A stretch of DNA of 35,938 bases, from the IMG/VR virus record IMGVR_UViG_3300023179_000281, positions 1-35,938 of that record. One strand, written 5' to 3'. Shown one piece after another: positions 35,929 through 35,938 of this stretch. Each line of letters begins with the position of its first letter. Positions within the stretch are counted from its first letter, which is position 1. Origin of the DNA: a virus. A program made the translations under genes and the position numbers. Under the pieces are notes generated by a model that was not told the origin of the DNA, made no database searches, and worked only from the letters and a program-made list of their open reading frames with translations.

Positions 35929-35938
35929 TGAGTCTGAA

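Noticed and set aside
1-35938. tRNA genes, CRISPR arrays, insertion sequences, integrase and attachment sites
   Set aside because: I looked through the intergenic stretches and saw no cloverleaf with a conserved T-arm, no spaced identical repeats of CRISPR type, and no transposase or tyrosine/serine recombinase motif in any long frame. By eye only.

Overview
The window reads as an almost complete genome of a small, tailed, lytic-looking double-stranded DNA phage of podovirus type, about 36 kb and visibly AT-rich. The capsid and packaging genes (TerS, TerL, a P22/SU10-size portal, scaffold, SU10-type major capsid protein, adaptor, P22 gp10-like stabilisation protein) follow the order usual for short-tailed phages. 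Many small accessory genes look like families I associate with marine phages, such as DUF6321-like, EF-hand and short basic proteins. With the low GC and the gene-transfer-agent-type holin, this suggests a marine alphaproteobacterial host, possibly SAR11-like; the host call is inference. I see no integrase, DNA polymerase, primase, RNA polymerase, tRNA, rRNA or CRISPR.

The two window ends look like the two halves of one leftward gene (1-132 continuing at 35938-35572), so the molecule is probably circular or circularly permuted and was opened inside that gene. There is a one-base frame offset at the join.

Layout. (a) 133-306 is a divergent control region. (b) 307-3308 is a rightward early operon: RecB/RecE-type nuclease, a single-strand annealing-protein candidate, a DUF736-like protein, DUF3310, a LexA-like winged helix and small proteins. 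It ends at a perfect hairpin at 3312-3337. (c) 30610 down to 3342 is one long leftward late block: TerS, TerL, portal, scaffold, capsid, adaptor, tail and fibres with fibre-assembly proteins, internal/ejection proteins, the lysis genes (XhlA-like, endolysin, GTA-type holin), then a string of tiny basic proteins. (d) 30671-31975 is a short rightward block driven by the best promoter in the window. It encodes an acidic protein, a zinc ribbon and membrane peptides, and ends at a 13-bp-stem hairpin. (e) 35928 down to 32169 is a leftward block: small proteins, a zinc-ribbon protein, an N6-adenine-type methyltransferase, a protein carrying only the DNA-binding domain of DnaA, a winged-helix replication-type protein, then a 413-bp non-coding stretch with iterons and twin palindromes, and a last HTH-like gene.

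Working model: the phage borrows the host replisome by placing its DnaA-domain-IV and winged-helix proteins on the iteron region. It uses its own two-component recombination system to make concatemers, and packages DNA with TerS/TerL into an SU10-like capsid. Most neighbouring genes overlap by 1 nt (TAATG) or 4 nt (ATGA), so translational coupling is the rule. Several tiny genes and corrected starts are given here because these junctions, together with Shine-Dalgarno sequences, identify them.
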